Part shown: positions 1 through 11,825 of the stretch, piece by piece | How positions within the stretch are numbered: position 1 is the first letter of the stretch | How the letters are laid out: the number at the start of each line of letters is the position of its first letter | Assembly: GCA_946811185.2 (NCBI GenBank) | Contig: OX328105.1 | Location: forward strand, 50,096,845 to 50,160,844 | Length of the DNA: 64,000 nt | DNA from: Hippopus hippopus | Lineage: Eukaryota > Mollusca > Bivalvia > Cardiida > Cardiidae | Reading direction: 5' to 3' | Notes under the pieces: generated by a model | What the model was told of the DNA's origin: nothing | Databases searched by the model: none | Seen by the model: only the letters and a program-made list of their open reading frames with translations | Position numbers and translations under genes: made by a program

Positions 1-9
1 AAAGTTGTT

Positions 10-231
10 TTAACTCTTTACCTAAAAATCTGGTGTTAACGGTGAATGAAAAAGCTTTTGAATACATTGTGGGAAAAGAGAAAATACTGGCTAGCAGCAT
101 CTTCTCCTTTTCCCATATTGTTCTTTACCCATTTAAAAATGAATTCTGTCATTTGAGTCACATTTAGTTTGACATGGGCAAATTCTTTTTATTTGAAAAA
201 GTCTGAAATTGATAATCTGGTAAAGAGTTAA
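10..231. repeat. MITE-1 copy, divergent
   Basis: TTAACTCTTTACC at the left end and GGTAAAGAGTTAA at the right end bracket a decayed central hairpin at about 65-125. The family is described in full at 32113-32346. Confidence 0.75.
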
Positions 232-335
232 GCCTGTTCTCTTTATGAATGAAGTTCATGTTGATATAAAGATTTTTTTTTTCAAATTGAGAATGTTCTT
301 GGTAATTTTTATACTCCATAACATTTCTTCAAATC

Positions 336-455
336 TCTAACTCTTTCCCAAACAATCCATGTTTTTATCACCTTGAAAGCTTTTGAAAAACTTTGTAGGA
401 AAAGGGGAAAATAGTGTCATTTGTCATTTCTCCCCTTTGCCCCTTCCTATCCCTT
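336..455. repeat. MITE-1 half copy
   Basis: It begins with a CTAACTCTTTCCCAAACAATCC-like terminus and runs into a degraded hairpin. The right half is missing where the next copy abuts it in the opposite orientation. Confidence 0.6.
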
Positions 456-680
456 TTAACTATTTACTGGACAATGAAATTTTATACTCTTCCAATTTGA
501 TATCATTTGCAGATGACAAACTTAAGTGTGGCCTACATAATGGGATTTGTTTTTGACGGGGTGGAAAACATTGTTGGAAAAGGAGAAAATGCTGGTAACC
601 AGCATTTTCTCCTTTTCCCACAATGTTTTTCAAAAGATTCTTCTTTGGGTTAAAACTCAAGATTATGTGGTAAAGGGTGA
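456..680. repeat. MITE-1 copy, opposite orientation
   Basis: The central palindrome is nearly perfect: GGAAAAGGAGAAAATGCTGG is followed by its complement. The right terminus reads GGTAAAGGGTGA. A further family fragment (GTCGTCTGCAAATGC) lies at about 719-735, before the SINE. Confidence 0.8.
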
Positions 681-758
681 AAGATACATCCCATCATTTA
701 GGCAACATTGAATAATTATGTCGTCTGCAAATGCTTTCAATCTACATTTGTGAGGTGA

Positions 759-1050
759 AGCCCCATAGCTCAATTGGTAAACTTGCAGGGCTTAAAACCC
801 ATGGGTTTTCTTCTGTAGGGCAAAACTCTTCCTAGTCAGAGAACTGATGATAGTCATTACAAATGCTCACTGCTGAACATTGTTTCCATGATGTTTTAGT
901 GGGAAAGCAGCCAGTGGCATGGAAAGAATGTTGTGCAAAGTACTGGTAAGAGCAACTCCAGGAAAGCACAGATAGGTACACTAGCTGCTGTGATAAAACT
1001 GAAATAATGTTGAAATTAGTGTTAAATACCAATCAAACAATCCAAAATAT
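759..1050 (+). repeat. tRNA-derived SINE, degraded
   Basis: The 5' end carries an A-box-like CATAGCTCAATTGGT. The 3' body ends in AACTGAAATAATGTTGAAA and a run of AATCAAA-type repeats, the same tail as the better copy at 48037. It is a SINE and not a functional tRNA gene: the B box is eroded and the body extends about 220 bp beyond the tRNA part. Confidence 0.75.
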
Positions 1051-1229
1051 TTTTGCCTAGAGATAAATAAAACCTTCATTTCAAATTGTTTCTGTATAAA
1101 ACATGTTTTTCTGCTATGGGCCAAGAAATTTACAGATCAAAATAAATTTTCAAAAGTTCTTGGAACCCTGGAGAGAGCTGGTTGAACCAATGTAACGACT
1201 CATATCATAGCCTGAGAACTGGATAACTG

Positions 1230-1475
1230 AGCCCCAGTATCTTGGTAGTGTACAGGACTTGAGAACAGGGGGTCGCTTGTTTCCCTCCCCTGCTTGGAAA
1301 ATTACTTTCCAAGGATAGGTGACAGTAATTGCGACAGAATCCATTCCTCTCTCACCACTGACCATTGTTTCAACAATAGTTATGTAGGAAAGCAGGATAG
1401 GTGCACTGGCAGCCACGATATAAATGAACTAATTTTGAAAATGGCATTAAACACCTTACAACCCATACAATCATG
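1230..1475 (+). repeat. tRNA-derived SINE, degraded
   Basis: It shares GGTAGTGTACAGGACTTGAG with the copy at 48037 and the same 3' body (ATGAACTAATTTTGAAAATGG, then GCATTAAACACC). It is diverged, with internal small deletions. Confidence 0.7.
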
Positions 1476-1573
1476 AGAACTGGATAGATTTCTGAAAGGC
1501 AATCATCAACTGATTGCTCAAAAGAGTCTTGAATTCAGACATTGGGTAAAAAAGGTAAACCATTTTGGGGCTC

Positions 1574-1690
1574 TTTTACCCTTTACCAAACAATCCTGTT
1601 TTTATGACAGCCTTTGAAAACATTGGAAAAGATGGAGAAACTATTGGTAACTAGCATTTTCTACTTTTCCCACAATGTTTTCTTAATTCT
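1574..1690. repeat. MITE-1 half copy
   Basis: It has the left terminus TTACCCTTTACCAAACAATCC-type and a decayed hairpin with ATTGGTAACTAGCATTTTCT at its centre. The right half is absent. Confidence 0.65.
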
Positions 1691-1751
1691 TCTCGAACTT
1701 TTCTCTGGAAATATGAAGCTGACTTTGTACATATTTGTACATCTTTTTAAA

Positions 1752-2010
1752 ATGAGCCATGTTATGAGATATATGGGCTTAGTGCATCTTTGAACAGTAG
1801 CAACCCAGGTCAGACTGTGCAGTCCGCTCAGCCTGACTGGGCCAAACTTTTCACTATTGGTCAATTTTCTGCATGTCAAAGGACCAGTCTACCTCATGAT
1901 TCAGTTGATAGACAAAATGGACTTTGTGGATCCATGATTGGGTAATGACTTGCTTCGAACAATGCATCACAGAGCTGCCGTAAGCCCCCTTTTGCCAGAG
2001 CATGGCTCAA
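1752..2010. repeat. MITE-2 copy
   Basis: The second MITE family is about 260-280 bp. One end reads TGAGCCATG...GGCTTAGTGCATC and the other GTAAGCCCCCTTTTGCCAGA then GCATGGCTCA, which are inverted relative to each other. A subterminal palindrome AGGTCAG...CTGACTGGG is present. Confidence 0.75.
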
Positions 2011-2315
2011 ATATTGTATTCAACATGAACCACAATTGTTGAAAGTGAAGAAAATACCCTCACTTGTTACCGGGTCAAGGAAATTTAAGGAGTATAACTC
2101 CTGATACAGTAGTATAATCATAAAGAAAGTTGCAGGAGCACAAGTTCTAACAAGAGCAAAGCTTTCATTTAAATTTCCACCAAAATGATTGAAAACTGTA
2201 TGAGAAGAAAAGCACAAAAAGTAATACATGTATCTATGGACAGACAAAAGACATTAAATTTTGCTCATCCTGTTATAAGTTCACCCCCAAATTTTGTTGT
2301 GGGATCTATTGTTGA
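2011..2315. other. no recognisable feature
   Basis: AT-rich intergenic sequence. No coding, RNA or repeat signal could be supported here. Confidence 0.4.
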
Positions 2316-2542
2316 CTCTATCAAACGACAAAATTTTGGAGCTGTTCATTTTGACTGCATAAATTTTGCAGACAAGAAATAAAATTAGAGTGAAATAGAG
2401 GATATTGTCTTTGGAAGGGTTCAAAACAAGGTGGGAAAAGGAGAAAATGCTTGTCACCAGCATTTTCTCCTTTTCCCTAATGTTTTCAAAAGCCTTTTTC
2501 TTTAAGGTCATTAAAACCTGGGGCTGTATGGTAAGGGGTTAA
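2316..2542. repeat. MITE-1 copy, reverse orientation
   Basis: It runs from a CAAACGACAAAATTTTGGA segment through a conserved hairpin at about 2430-2490 to GGTAAGGGGTTAA. Confidence 0.75.
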
Positions 2543-2677
2543 TGGAATAAAGGTAAAGGCATTGTTGTTAAAGGAGACAGTTTGTAAAGAAATGACTGAA
2601 CACAATGTGATAAATAAATATTTTTAATTGGTTACTCTACTTTTGTTATCTGGTAAAGAGTTAAATATACAAATATT

Positions 2678-2905
2678 TGAGCCATGCTCTGGCAAAAGGG
2701 GGCTTATTGCATCTTCGTGATCCGTGATACCAAAAGCAAGTCATCATATAATCATGGATCTACAAAATCCATTTTGTCTAACAACCGACCAAATCATGAG
2801 GTACACTAGTCTTTGGACATGCAGAAAATTGATTATTGTAAAAAGTTTTGGCCCAGGTCAGCCTGTGCAGATGCATTAAGCCCTCTTTTCACAGAGCATG
2901 GCCCA
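2678..2905. repeat. MITE-2 copy, reverse orientation
   Basis: Termini TGAGCCATGCTCTGGCAAAA and TTTCACAGAGCATGGCCCA flank the family body, including the ATGGATC and AGGTCAGCCTGTGCAG blocks. A free MITE-1 end (GGTAAAGAGTTAA) lies just upstream at about 2652. Confidence 0.8.
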
Positions 2906-3103
2906 TTTCTTTTGTAAAACACCATATGAGTACAATGTATAATAATAATGACACTACCTGTGAAGAGCATATAAATGTTTGTAAGTAACCTTTAGAATGA
3001 CCTTTGTAGTATATACATGTATATAACAATAACAATATAATAACAATATTACAATAATAAGAAACAACCATTTTATATATTAATATAATGCATAGCAAAA
3101 AGT

Positions 3104-3380
3104 AGCAAGAGCACCACATCCTGGTGCTCACGCTTGTCTGCAATTACTTTTAGAAACAGATTGATTTTCAGTGAAAATTCAATGTCGAAAGGGGCATAAC
3201 AGTGGCAAAAATAATTCGATGGTTACCTGCCCTTGTTGTATGGGTTCCCCTTTATATAGTTAAAAGCCAGTCCGAGTTTGAAGTACAGTATCTTCACCAA
3301 TGACAGAGATATTATAAAATGTCAATTTTTTTGTGCTACAATGAAGACAGCGATGCAGATGACAATAGGACTATGACAAT
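3104..3380 (+). repeat. interspersed repeat with 5' hairpin (family R4)
   Basis: It opens with a short hairpin (GAGCACC ... GGTGCTC). It carries phrases shared with 35949-36385, such as GATGGTTACCTGCCC and GGGTTCCC, and ends in a GAAGACAGCGATGCAGATGAC tract. No protein is encoded. Confidence 0.6.
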
Positions 3381-5040
3381 TCGTTAATGTTTTCTGCAAA
3401 AACTGTCAAGCTAAACATGGAAAGAAAACAATACAGGTAAAAAAAGTGTCCCAGTACATGTACAAAGTTGCAGTATTTGTGAAAAAAAGTTACGTCAAAA
3501 ATATCCTCTGAAACTTTACTCATATTAGCAAACATTGCATGTATGCTGTATTTGTTTATCATATTATGACATCCACAAGTTACGGATAAGCGGTTTCTCT
3601 ATTCACTACAATGTTTTCATAAGTGCCTCTTTGTGAAGATTCTTTGGTCATTGACAAGACAATTATCATTTGGACAATGTATGGACAATGACAAATAAAA
3701 AGTGGGTTAAATCAAAGAAATTGATGAGCGTGATTATTGTGAAACAAATAATATTCCAGGAGCACTATTTTTTGTTCAAATTCAACTTCTCGACAAATAA
3801 ACGGTCCACACCCCACTATAACTTAGTGGGGCTCAGCTTTCACTGATAACAAACATACCAACATAACGTACACATGTTCAAATTCTTTATCAAACAGAAA
3901 CTTATTTATACCTTATGTGAATAACTGTTCACATAAAGATTGCATGAGGATTTTACCTTTATTAGATATGCTGATTTTTAATTGTTTTGACTTCATTTCA
4001 TTTCTACCCCATTTCCCGCTAGGACAGCATGAATACTATTGTGCATAAAAAAAAACCTTTCTCCTGTGACTATTACTCGAACAAATTGACATGAAATAAA
4101 TGACCTCTACTACCATATATTACACGCTTGAATTATTATCCAAACTTAGCTTCAGCTGATGTCGTCTGCATGCGGAACTATGTGAACGGTTTTCAACTCT
4201 TTATGTGGCTAATAGATTTATCGTGACTTTAAACACTACTTAAAATACCCGAAATTAATACGATTTTGGTGGTTTAAATTGGTAAAACGTGGCGGTTGAC
4301 ATAGATCTAAGATGTGCTTCCTGTGCAGTCTGATCTTTATCCATGTCATCCGTAAAAGTTTCTTACATTTTGACGATGCACTGTAAGGGTCAAACCCGAC
4401 ATTTGCTGTTAAAAGGATTTCGTATAGTCCGATTATACCCGATGACATAAATATTCACTCTTTAATTATTCTTTGCACAGAGGTCAATTTCAGGTCGATC
4501 TGTTCAAGTAATACCTCTATCTATACATTTCTCTGCAGTGATATGTTATCTTCATTGTTACTGAAGATATGCCTTGCAGATTAAAATGCATTGAACATTA
4601 ACCTGGTTGTTTTGAGTAATCTTTTATTCCAATAAAAAACTTGCCAGAAATAGGGACTACAAAGGTAACCAAGCACATTGACTTTAATGCATAAGAATTT
4701 CAATATACATCCTGTATAAGGCACTAGAGGAATGGCTACACTGACACTGAATCAAATAATCAAACATGCAACACCTGAAGTTGACTGGTTGTACAAAAAA
4801 CCAGTTGATAAACAATGCAACTTATGTCAACGTAACTAAAAATAGGCCATCAAATAATAGGCAGGTTTCATAATTCTAACAGGTACCAAGTCCTTTTCTG
4901 GAGTCAAGTTCAAAACACTCTAAAACGACTCCAAGAAGACTTTAAATGTGACTGAATGGTAAAAGCAACTGGAGTTTGTTTGATTCCCCTCATGAGAAAT
5001 GAAAGTAGAAACACTTCAGCTAAAATCATGCTTTATTGGT
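3381..5040. other. no recognisable feature
   Basis: AT-rich sequence with no long open frame, no repeat recurring elsewhere in the window and no RNA signature that I can see. Confidence 0.4.
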
Positions 5041-5447
5041 TTATTCAAGGGAATATAATCTGCATCTGCTCTTGTACACATAGTATGAACTTGTTTTCCT
5101 TTGATCAAGAGTTGGTCATGTTTGAATCAAAATAATCTTCTTTCTATCATGGTTTATTTAAGAAATAATCTTTCTGTCGTGGTTTATGGTTCAATAAACC
5201 ACAGTTGTGAGTTATGAGGCACAATAAATAATCCACGAGGGCGATAGTCAGAGTGGGTTATTCATTGTGCCTCATAACTCACAACATGGTTTATTGAACC
5301 GTAAACCACGATAGAAAGATTATTTCTTAAATAAACCATGATAGAAAGAAGATTATTTTGATTCAAACATGACCAACTCTTAATCAAAGGAAAACAAGTT
5401 CATACTGAGAGTTAAAACGCGGATGCAGATTATATTCCATTGAATAA
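5041..5447. repeat. 407-bp foldback (inverted-repeat) element
   Basis: The left arm from TTATTCAAGGGAATATAATC and the right arm ending GATTATATTCCATTGAATAA are near-perfect reverse complements over about 195 bp. They meet at a small loop near 5240 (CCACGAGGGCGATAGTCAGA). The arms contain repeated GGTTTATT and AAACCATGATAGAAAGA motifs. A related half-arm fragment lies at about 5555-5640. No transposase is encoded; it is most likely a non-autonomous foldback or MITE. Confidence 0.85.
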
Positions 5448-5666
5448 CTTACTTACTTACTTTATACAGAATGACGTCACTCTACATAGAATAACGTAGA
5501 TTTTACCACGCTTTCGTTGCACTGTGTTTATAGAGCCGAATTCACGTGTCATGTTAGAATGTTCATTCTATTTATTGTGCCTCAACTCATAACCGTGGTT
5601 TATTGAACGATACACCATGCTAGAACGAAGGTAATTTCTGAAATATAAGGACTTGGGTGCTTATTA

Positions 5667-6710
5667 AACAAGAGGGCCATGATGGCCCTGTATTGCTCCA
5701 CTGGCTAATAACCACTAAACATACACACCACTTTTTAGGCCAAATGGTTTCCAAGAAGAAGACTTATGAAGTTTTCTGTATAAAAGCCCATGACTGTGAA
5801 AGTTGTGACCCTTGGGTGAGTCCATTTTTGACCTATAATTACAACTTTGACCTATAAACATGACTTATAATTACTTGAATCCTGGTAGGAGTCAACAAGA
5901 TACAGCCACATACCACATAATACAGGTCTATGCTGTATGGTTAAGAACTAGCAGATTTTTAAATTTTCACTACATAGGCCCTTGTAAAACTTGTGACCCC
6001 CCGGACAGGGCAAATTTTGATCCCAGGGCTATAATTTGAAGAATCTTCATAGAAGTCAAATAGCTGAGACTACATGTCAAATTTGGTAGCCCTAGGCCTT
6101 ATGGTTTAGAACCAATAGATATTTAACGTTTTCACTATATCAGCCAATGTAAAACTTGTGACCCCTAGGGTGGGGCCAATTTTGGCCCGAGGCTAATATT
6201 TAAAGAATGTTATTAGAGGTCCATCAGATTAAGCTACATGGGAGTTTTGGTAGCCTTAGGCCATGTGGTTTAGAACCAGAAGGATGTTAAACTTTTCACA
6301 CTATAAGCCCATGTAAAACTTCTGACCCCTGGGGCAGGGTCAATTTTGACCCCAGAGCTAAATTTGAAGAAATTCAGTATAGGTCCACTAGATGAAGCTT
6401 GGAAGCCCTAGGCCTTGTGGTTTCAGAGAAGAAGATTTTTGAAGATTTTCAATATTTTTCAGTTTAGTTGCCATGGCAACCAGTTTTTACAAGAATCAAA
6501 TTCTTTCAATAAATTCTGAAGAGGACCATGGCAGGATCATTTTTGTGAAGTTTCACAAAAAATTGGATGGGCAGTTTCAGAGAAGAAGATGTTTGAAATT
6601 AAAGTTAATGCATGCACAGACACAATGCAGGTATGGACGAATGGACACACACACCACGGACACCAGGCCATAACATAAGCTCGCTGGGCTTTGGCCAGTG
6701 GAGCTAAAAA
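5667..6710 (+). repeat. tandem-structured interspersed repeat R1 (HINE/DINE-like?)
   Basis: It starts ACAAGAGGGCCATGATGGCC and contains about six diverged blocks of roughly 150-160 bp, each with a TTGTGACCCC phrase, a TTTTGACCC phrase and a GGTTTAGAACCA phrase. It ends in GGACACAC tracts and a stem-loop before GAGCTAAAA. GCTCCACTGG at 5695-5704 is the exact complement of CCAGTGGAGC at 6695-6704. Subterminal inverted repeats, internal tandem repeats and a 3' stem-loop are reported for Helentron-derived elements; assigning this copy to them is inference. Confidence 0.65.
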
Positions 6711-7120
6711 TGCAAACACCATGTGGCTTTTCACACCTATATACAGTTAATGATTTTAACTTTAAGGAAATTAAATGGACAAAGAATGACACTTGCGATA
6801 GTGAAAATCATCCAGCTAATCTTTTTTTTATAGAACTTGTTTGAGACAACTTTTCAATTCAACTTTTCTGAACCCTACCCTATATAGAAAAGACACTACA
6901 CCGTCACTACTTATCAGTAAATTACGTAAGAAACTTGAGTTTTATGGTATAGTGGGATCAACTTGTGATGGGATGAAATACCATTTATCAGATTAAACCC
7001 AGAGCAACCAGAAAGTACTAGCTTGTTTTCAGCAAGGTAGTATTCTTGAAACAACCTTCTTCCTCATCTCTTTCTCATAACGAGCATTTCCTCCATTTCC
7101 CATCATGTTGTAATGTCTTG
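6711..7120. other. no recognisable feature
   Basis: AT-rich spacer with nothing that could be supported. Confidence 0.4.
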
Positions 7121-7445
7121 GCCTTTAGGGAGGCGATATCGTAACTCCTTGTTATTACCATGTTTAAATGAGAGCCTGCTTTTGGTTTAGTTTGCATTAA
7201 TTCTTACCAATAATTCCATATTTAGTCACTTTGAGCTTACCTTATATTCAAATATTGTTTCATGCACATTACCTTACGATGGCAGCATCCTTCATTGCAT
7301 ATTTACCCCGAATTATCCATTGCAACACAAATTCATGTATTACACAGAGTGACCCCATGTTTGTTGTTATTCAAATACATCTTGGGATTTGCTATGATGG
7401 CAGACTAAGATGTTCTTTTTTAAGTGGTAGTGTTAAAAAAAAATT
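7121..7445 (+). repeat. direct repeat, copy A
   Basis: It matches 10246-10572 at roughly 80 percent by eye. Shared phrases include ATCGTAACTCCTTGTTATTA, GAGAGCCTGCTTTT and GGCAGCATCC. The match resumes at about 8217-8335 against 10588-10735. Two such blocks around a coding relic could be long terminal repeats of a decayed retroelement, or duplicated promoter/5' regions. Confidence 0.65.
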
Positions 7446-8393
7446 TTTTTTTTTACATTTTACTCTTTAGGTAAATATAGAAATGAAAGAAAGCATTTAC
7501 TGTTATAGAAAATATGTCATTTGAAATCTTTGTGATTATTTTTGTGTATTACCTGCAGTACTGTGTCTTAAACCTCCAACATTGGACCGGTTGGAGCTGC
7601 TACGCTGTCTCCAACGACATTGGAATATCAAAAAATTTTAAGTATAATCGACCAAACCTGGGACTCCACTCAAAATCTTCTTTGGTATCACTTGAATTAT
7701 CTTATAATTAAGTTTAATTTTTTTTTAAATTTATTAAGTTTCCTTATGGGCATTTGGTCAAAGCTTTGGGTTAAATTTTTGTTCTTGTTTATCGAAGAGT
7801 GTAATACTATGAAGAGCTGTAGATCTACTGCGTCGCTTGGGCTTGGTTAAGATGCATTATTAGATCAGATGTAGCTGCTTGACACATTTTGCAGTTCAGC
7901 ATTATGATTTAAATATTCTAAAGCTGAATTGAGCTTATGGTGTCAAGTCTTTCAAAGCCGCTTCTTTGTTAAAGGAGTTTTATTCCGTAATGGGATTTAG
8001 CTTTAAAGATAAACTCAAATTATGGATCTACAGTTAGTGTAACTTTGCACTCAAGTGTTTTCGATAGTTGCTAATGTAAATCTAGTCATTAAGTAAACTG
8101 CTGTCATTATTGTAGATTGTATTTCTTTTCTTTGTTTTTCTTTTTTGATTTGTTGAACTGTTTTTTATCTCATGAAGTAAATAGATCTAAGCTACACTTT
8201 AAAAGTGTTTTTAAAGAACAAGAATCTTTATTTGAAACTGACTGTCTGTATGTACTTCCTATTTAGTTTTGTTCAAGCACATAATTTCATGGAGTCCAGT
8301 TAAAGCTAACCCTGACCTCCCAAAACCCAGGAGCTAAAAAAAAGAAGACCACTAGTTCACTACACAATTTCATGGTGTCAAAAGTGAGATGAC

Positions 8394-8696
8394 TTGGAAA
8401 ATCACCTTTCAAGGTACAGGAGACATTCCCTGCTCACCCAGCAGATTAGAATTGATGCTGCCAACACCAGCTGTTTAAAGTCCAACACTAACCTGTATGC
8501 GATACGGCCAAAGGACTGTGTGGTTTTAGATAAGGAGGAGTCCTTCAAGCATTGGAAAGGACTACTTGTGCCTAGGCAAGCTGGCAGTAAGGAGGGACAG
8601 GACGAGCTATCCAACGCATTTCAGGAGTTCTTTCCCGGGGTTGCAGGGACCTACATGTGTTCTTTAGTGGACCATCAGTTGAGACCGCTCCTGTAG
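8394..8696 (+). pseudogene. unidentified coding relic 1
   Basis: An open frame of about 100 codons with balanced composition, containing the phrases DCVVLDKEESFKHWKGLL and NAFQEFFPGVAGTY. A related NAFQEHLPGI phrase occurs in decayed form near 13070, linking this relic to the one preceding the TatD-like pseudogene. After the stop at about 8694 coding-like text continues in other frames (for example DIIDPHLTELISENLPSKQI near 8826), so the whole is frameshifted. Position between direct repeats suggests a retroelement, but I do not recognise the family. Confidence 0.4.
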
Positions 8697-9001
8697 AAGC
8701 TACTCCAGCAGTAAGTTCCAAACGTAATGAGGAAGAATAAACTACTGACCTGGAGCTACAAACAGTGGTAGTGTCCCTCAGCATAGATAAAGTCTGCAGT
8801 TGCTCCACTTCTGCACCAGCTGACTGATATTATTGATCCGCACCTCACAGAACTAATCAGTGAGAATCTACCCAGCAAACAGATAGAAGCACAGGATGCG
8901 AAAGAAAAAGTCTAAGAGAAGAAGGGCTACATTGAAGTTGATAGGCCACCAGAGTTGGAGGAGAGTCTGATGCCATACTGCTTCCTTCAGAGGATCAGAC
9001 C

Positions 9002-9415
9002 TTGACCCTGAAGAGGAAGTCCGGTGAGATATACATCCCAAATAAGAAAATGAGATTGCGGACACCCTTACCATCATCAGAATCAAGCTGTTCAAGCATA
9101 ACTTCTATCTCAGAGGAGGAGCACAGACAGATGAAGAACATGGAAGAGAAACTCAGTGTTCTAGGGAAGATGGTGTATGCCAATACGAGAGCTACTGCTT
9201 CCCTAGAGCAAACCATCCTGACCCTTGCAGAGGCAGTAAGTCCTTACAAAGACAATAAAGAACAAGAGCAAGACACAGGACATCATGGACAGCAATGGAG
9301 AAGAGAGAAACCAAGAAGGAAGAATGACACGAGAAGAAGAGAAAGAATCAAGGAAGAGAAAATGAAGACAAGAGACCCATCAGGGAAGAAGAAGGAGAGA
9401 ATAAAAGACGAGTGA
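9002..9415 (+). pseudogene. unidentified coding relic 2, highly charged C-terminus
   Basis: 137 codons open from a non-ATG start. It has a serine-rich segment (SSESSCSSITSISEEE), then a possible helical segment (KNMEEKLSVLGKMVYANTRA) and a lysine/arginine/glutamate-rich tail. It lies downstream of relic 1 and is probably part of the same broken gene. No catalytic motif is visible. Confidence 0.35.
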
Positions 9416-9466
9416 TCAGACAACGACAAAGACAGCAGATTATGTAATGGACAAAGAGAACAGAGG

Positions 9467-9492
9467 ACAATGAATGAATGAATGAATGAATG
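9467..9492. repeat. (AATG)n microsatellite
   Basis: About six perfect tetranucleotide units. Confidence 0.9.
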
Positions 9493-10245
9493 TATGGTGT
9501 CTTATGGCGCATCGACATCTACGGTCATTCAGCGCGCAAAAAAGAAGTAACGAAAGGAAAGACTAGGATGTAAGAATGCGAGTCATGAGTATACGATGAA
9601 AGATGCTTTATGAAATTATACTATAATGGAAATAAAATAAAATAGATACACCGTGATAAGAATAAAATACTCCAAATATGAATAAAAGGTTTAAAAAAGT
9701 ATCACAATTTTGTATAAGGTCTAATCTCCTTGAGAAAAGCAATGTCCCTGAATAGATCGACAACCTTTCTGGTATGCCTTGATCCGTCATTGGCGACAGT
9801 TTTGCTGGAATTTATCTGTATGAATGTTTGATACTATATACAGTATTCAGATGAAATTTTCAAACAGACGGATCTTGTATTCTCTAATACCAAGAACAGA
9901 GGACAAGTGGAGACAGATGAGAAACAAGTAGACAGGCTCGACAGGACAGTAAGCTACACATGCCCACACAAGTCAGTGTTGAGAAGGTTGGAGAGACCAC
10001 ATTAATCTAATTTTATTACAATATTTCTGTAATCTGGACTTTGTAAGGCTCTTTTATTTAAAAGTGAATGATAAAGTATTCATTAATCTAGCAGCATTTG
10101 CAGTGACTTATTTTTAACAATGTGTAATAATTAGAGTTAGAAGCTGCTGACAAGAACATTTATGATAGTTACTAGTCTGAAGTTTTAGATTATCTTATGC
10201 TACTACATGCTTCTGCTTATAAACCAGTTGAATTTTGACTGCCAG
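9493..10245. other. no recognisable feature
   Basis: AT-rich DNA without supported genes. A GC-richer start (TTATGGCGCATCGACATCTA) adjoins the microsatellite. Confidence 0.4.
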
Positions 10246-10735
10246 TTAGCCTTAGGTGGTATCGTAACTCCTTGTTATTATCATGTTGAAATGAGAGCCT
10301 GCTTTTTGTTCAGTCTGCATTATTTCTTATCAGTAATTCTATATATTAGTCACTTTGAGCTTATCTTATTACTCAAATATTAGTTTGTGCACGTTACCTT
10401 ACAATGGCAGCATCCTATGTTGCATATTTACCCTGAATTATCCATTGCAACACAAATACATGTGTTTCACACAGCGACTCCATGTTTGTTGTCCCAATGC
10501 ATCTTGGGATTTGTTATGACTTCACACTAAGAAGTTCTATTTTAAGTGGTAGTGTTTAACAAATTTTTTTTGTTTTATTTTACTCTTAACAAGAATCTTC
10601 AAACTGATTATTTGTCTGTTTGTACTTCCCATTTTAATTTCATTCAAGCTAAGCAGGATTTTACTTAATCCTACCCCCTTTTAAAGATTATTTTGTTTTA
10701 GCCAACCCCCACCTCCCCCAAACCCTGGATACATT
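10246..10735 (+). repeat. direct repeat, copy B
   Basis: Counterpart of 7121-7445 and 8217-8335. Relative to copy A it lacks about 746 bp that begin GTAAAT and end AAAG, so the missing piece looks like an excised intron apart from three junction bases. Confidence 0.6.
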
Positions 10736-10791
10736 TTATATACACTACTTAGACATGTCAAAACAATACAGTTAAGATAGACAAAAGTGTG

Positions 10792-11825
10792 CCATGGAAC
10801 AGATGTAAGAAGCAATCAATTTTGTGAAACAGCTCTATATAAGTCAGGCATCCAGAGAATTTGGGGTACCTTGCAAATCACTCTTTTACCATTTTTAAGA
10901 AATCAATTAAGTTCACACCTGGTCCTGATTCAGAAATCATTACTGAGCAAGAAATGGCTCTGATGAAATAGACTAAATACCTGACTAATCATGGGTTTCC
11001 GATGACAGGGGTTATTTTTTTGTCCATTTGTTATTTCAATGATAAAACAAAGTGGCAGTGGAACAAAGTATAACTTAGACAACGGTCTGAGTGACATGTG
11101 GTATAAGGTCTTTCTAGAGAAACAGAAAGAGTTGGCAGAAAGGGAGCTGGAACAGCAAGATAGGGGTAGAAGTAAATATCAAACACCAATGTCATGAAAC
11201 AATACTGTAATCCTTTTGCAGAAGCTATTGATAGACTAGGTTTTAAGCCACATCTAATATTTAACTGTGACAAAACTGGGTGGAGTGGCAACGAGAAGTC
11301 AACGAGAAGGGGCAATATAGTTATCAACAAACCCTGATGTCTTGAGGTCATACAACAGCACACTTCATGTATTAGTGCAAACAGCAGAATCCTTCCAACA
11401 TTTGTAAACTGAGAGAAAAGCCTGTCACATATTGACTACAAAGATGGTGTACCAAGTGACAGGCTGTTTGGTCATTCTGAAAGTTGATACATGGACAGAA
11501 TACTGATTTCAGCATGTTTTAAGCAGGTGTTCATTCCTAATTGTGGCTCAGCAAGACCAGTTCTAACTAATCCATGACAACCACAACTCATATACTACTT
11601 TAGATGTCAGTGAATGTGAAACAATCCTGTACTACTTTGACTTCCTTCACACACAACCAATCTCCTTCAACCTCTTGATGGAAGTATTAATGGACCTTTG
11701 AAAGCCAAATTCAGTTCAACTGCCGTTCACTCAGGACATGTACATAAGCACCAGACAATCAACCAGGCTAGATTCTCTGCAATTCTTTCGCATGCAATTG
11801 ATAAATTCACAAGCCAGACTTAAAA
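10792..11825 (+). pseudogene. pogo-like (DDE_1) transposase, decayed
   Basis: Transposases of the Tc1/mariner superfamily, pogo group, cut and paste DNA with a DDE catalytic triad. Relics in order, across several frames: a helix-turn-helix-like SQASREFGVPCKSLFYHF near 10837; a TKYLTNHGFP phrase near 10973; first-aspartate region RLGFKPHLIFNCDKTGWSG at about 11229-11285; GPP-loop-like VPSDRLFGHSES near 11450; second-aspartate region HDNHNSYTTLDVSECE near 11574-11620; and LLQPLDGSINGPLKAKF near 11668-11715, the usual place of the third acidic residue. Stops and at least two frameshifts disable it. No terminal repeats were identified. Confidence 0.8.
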
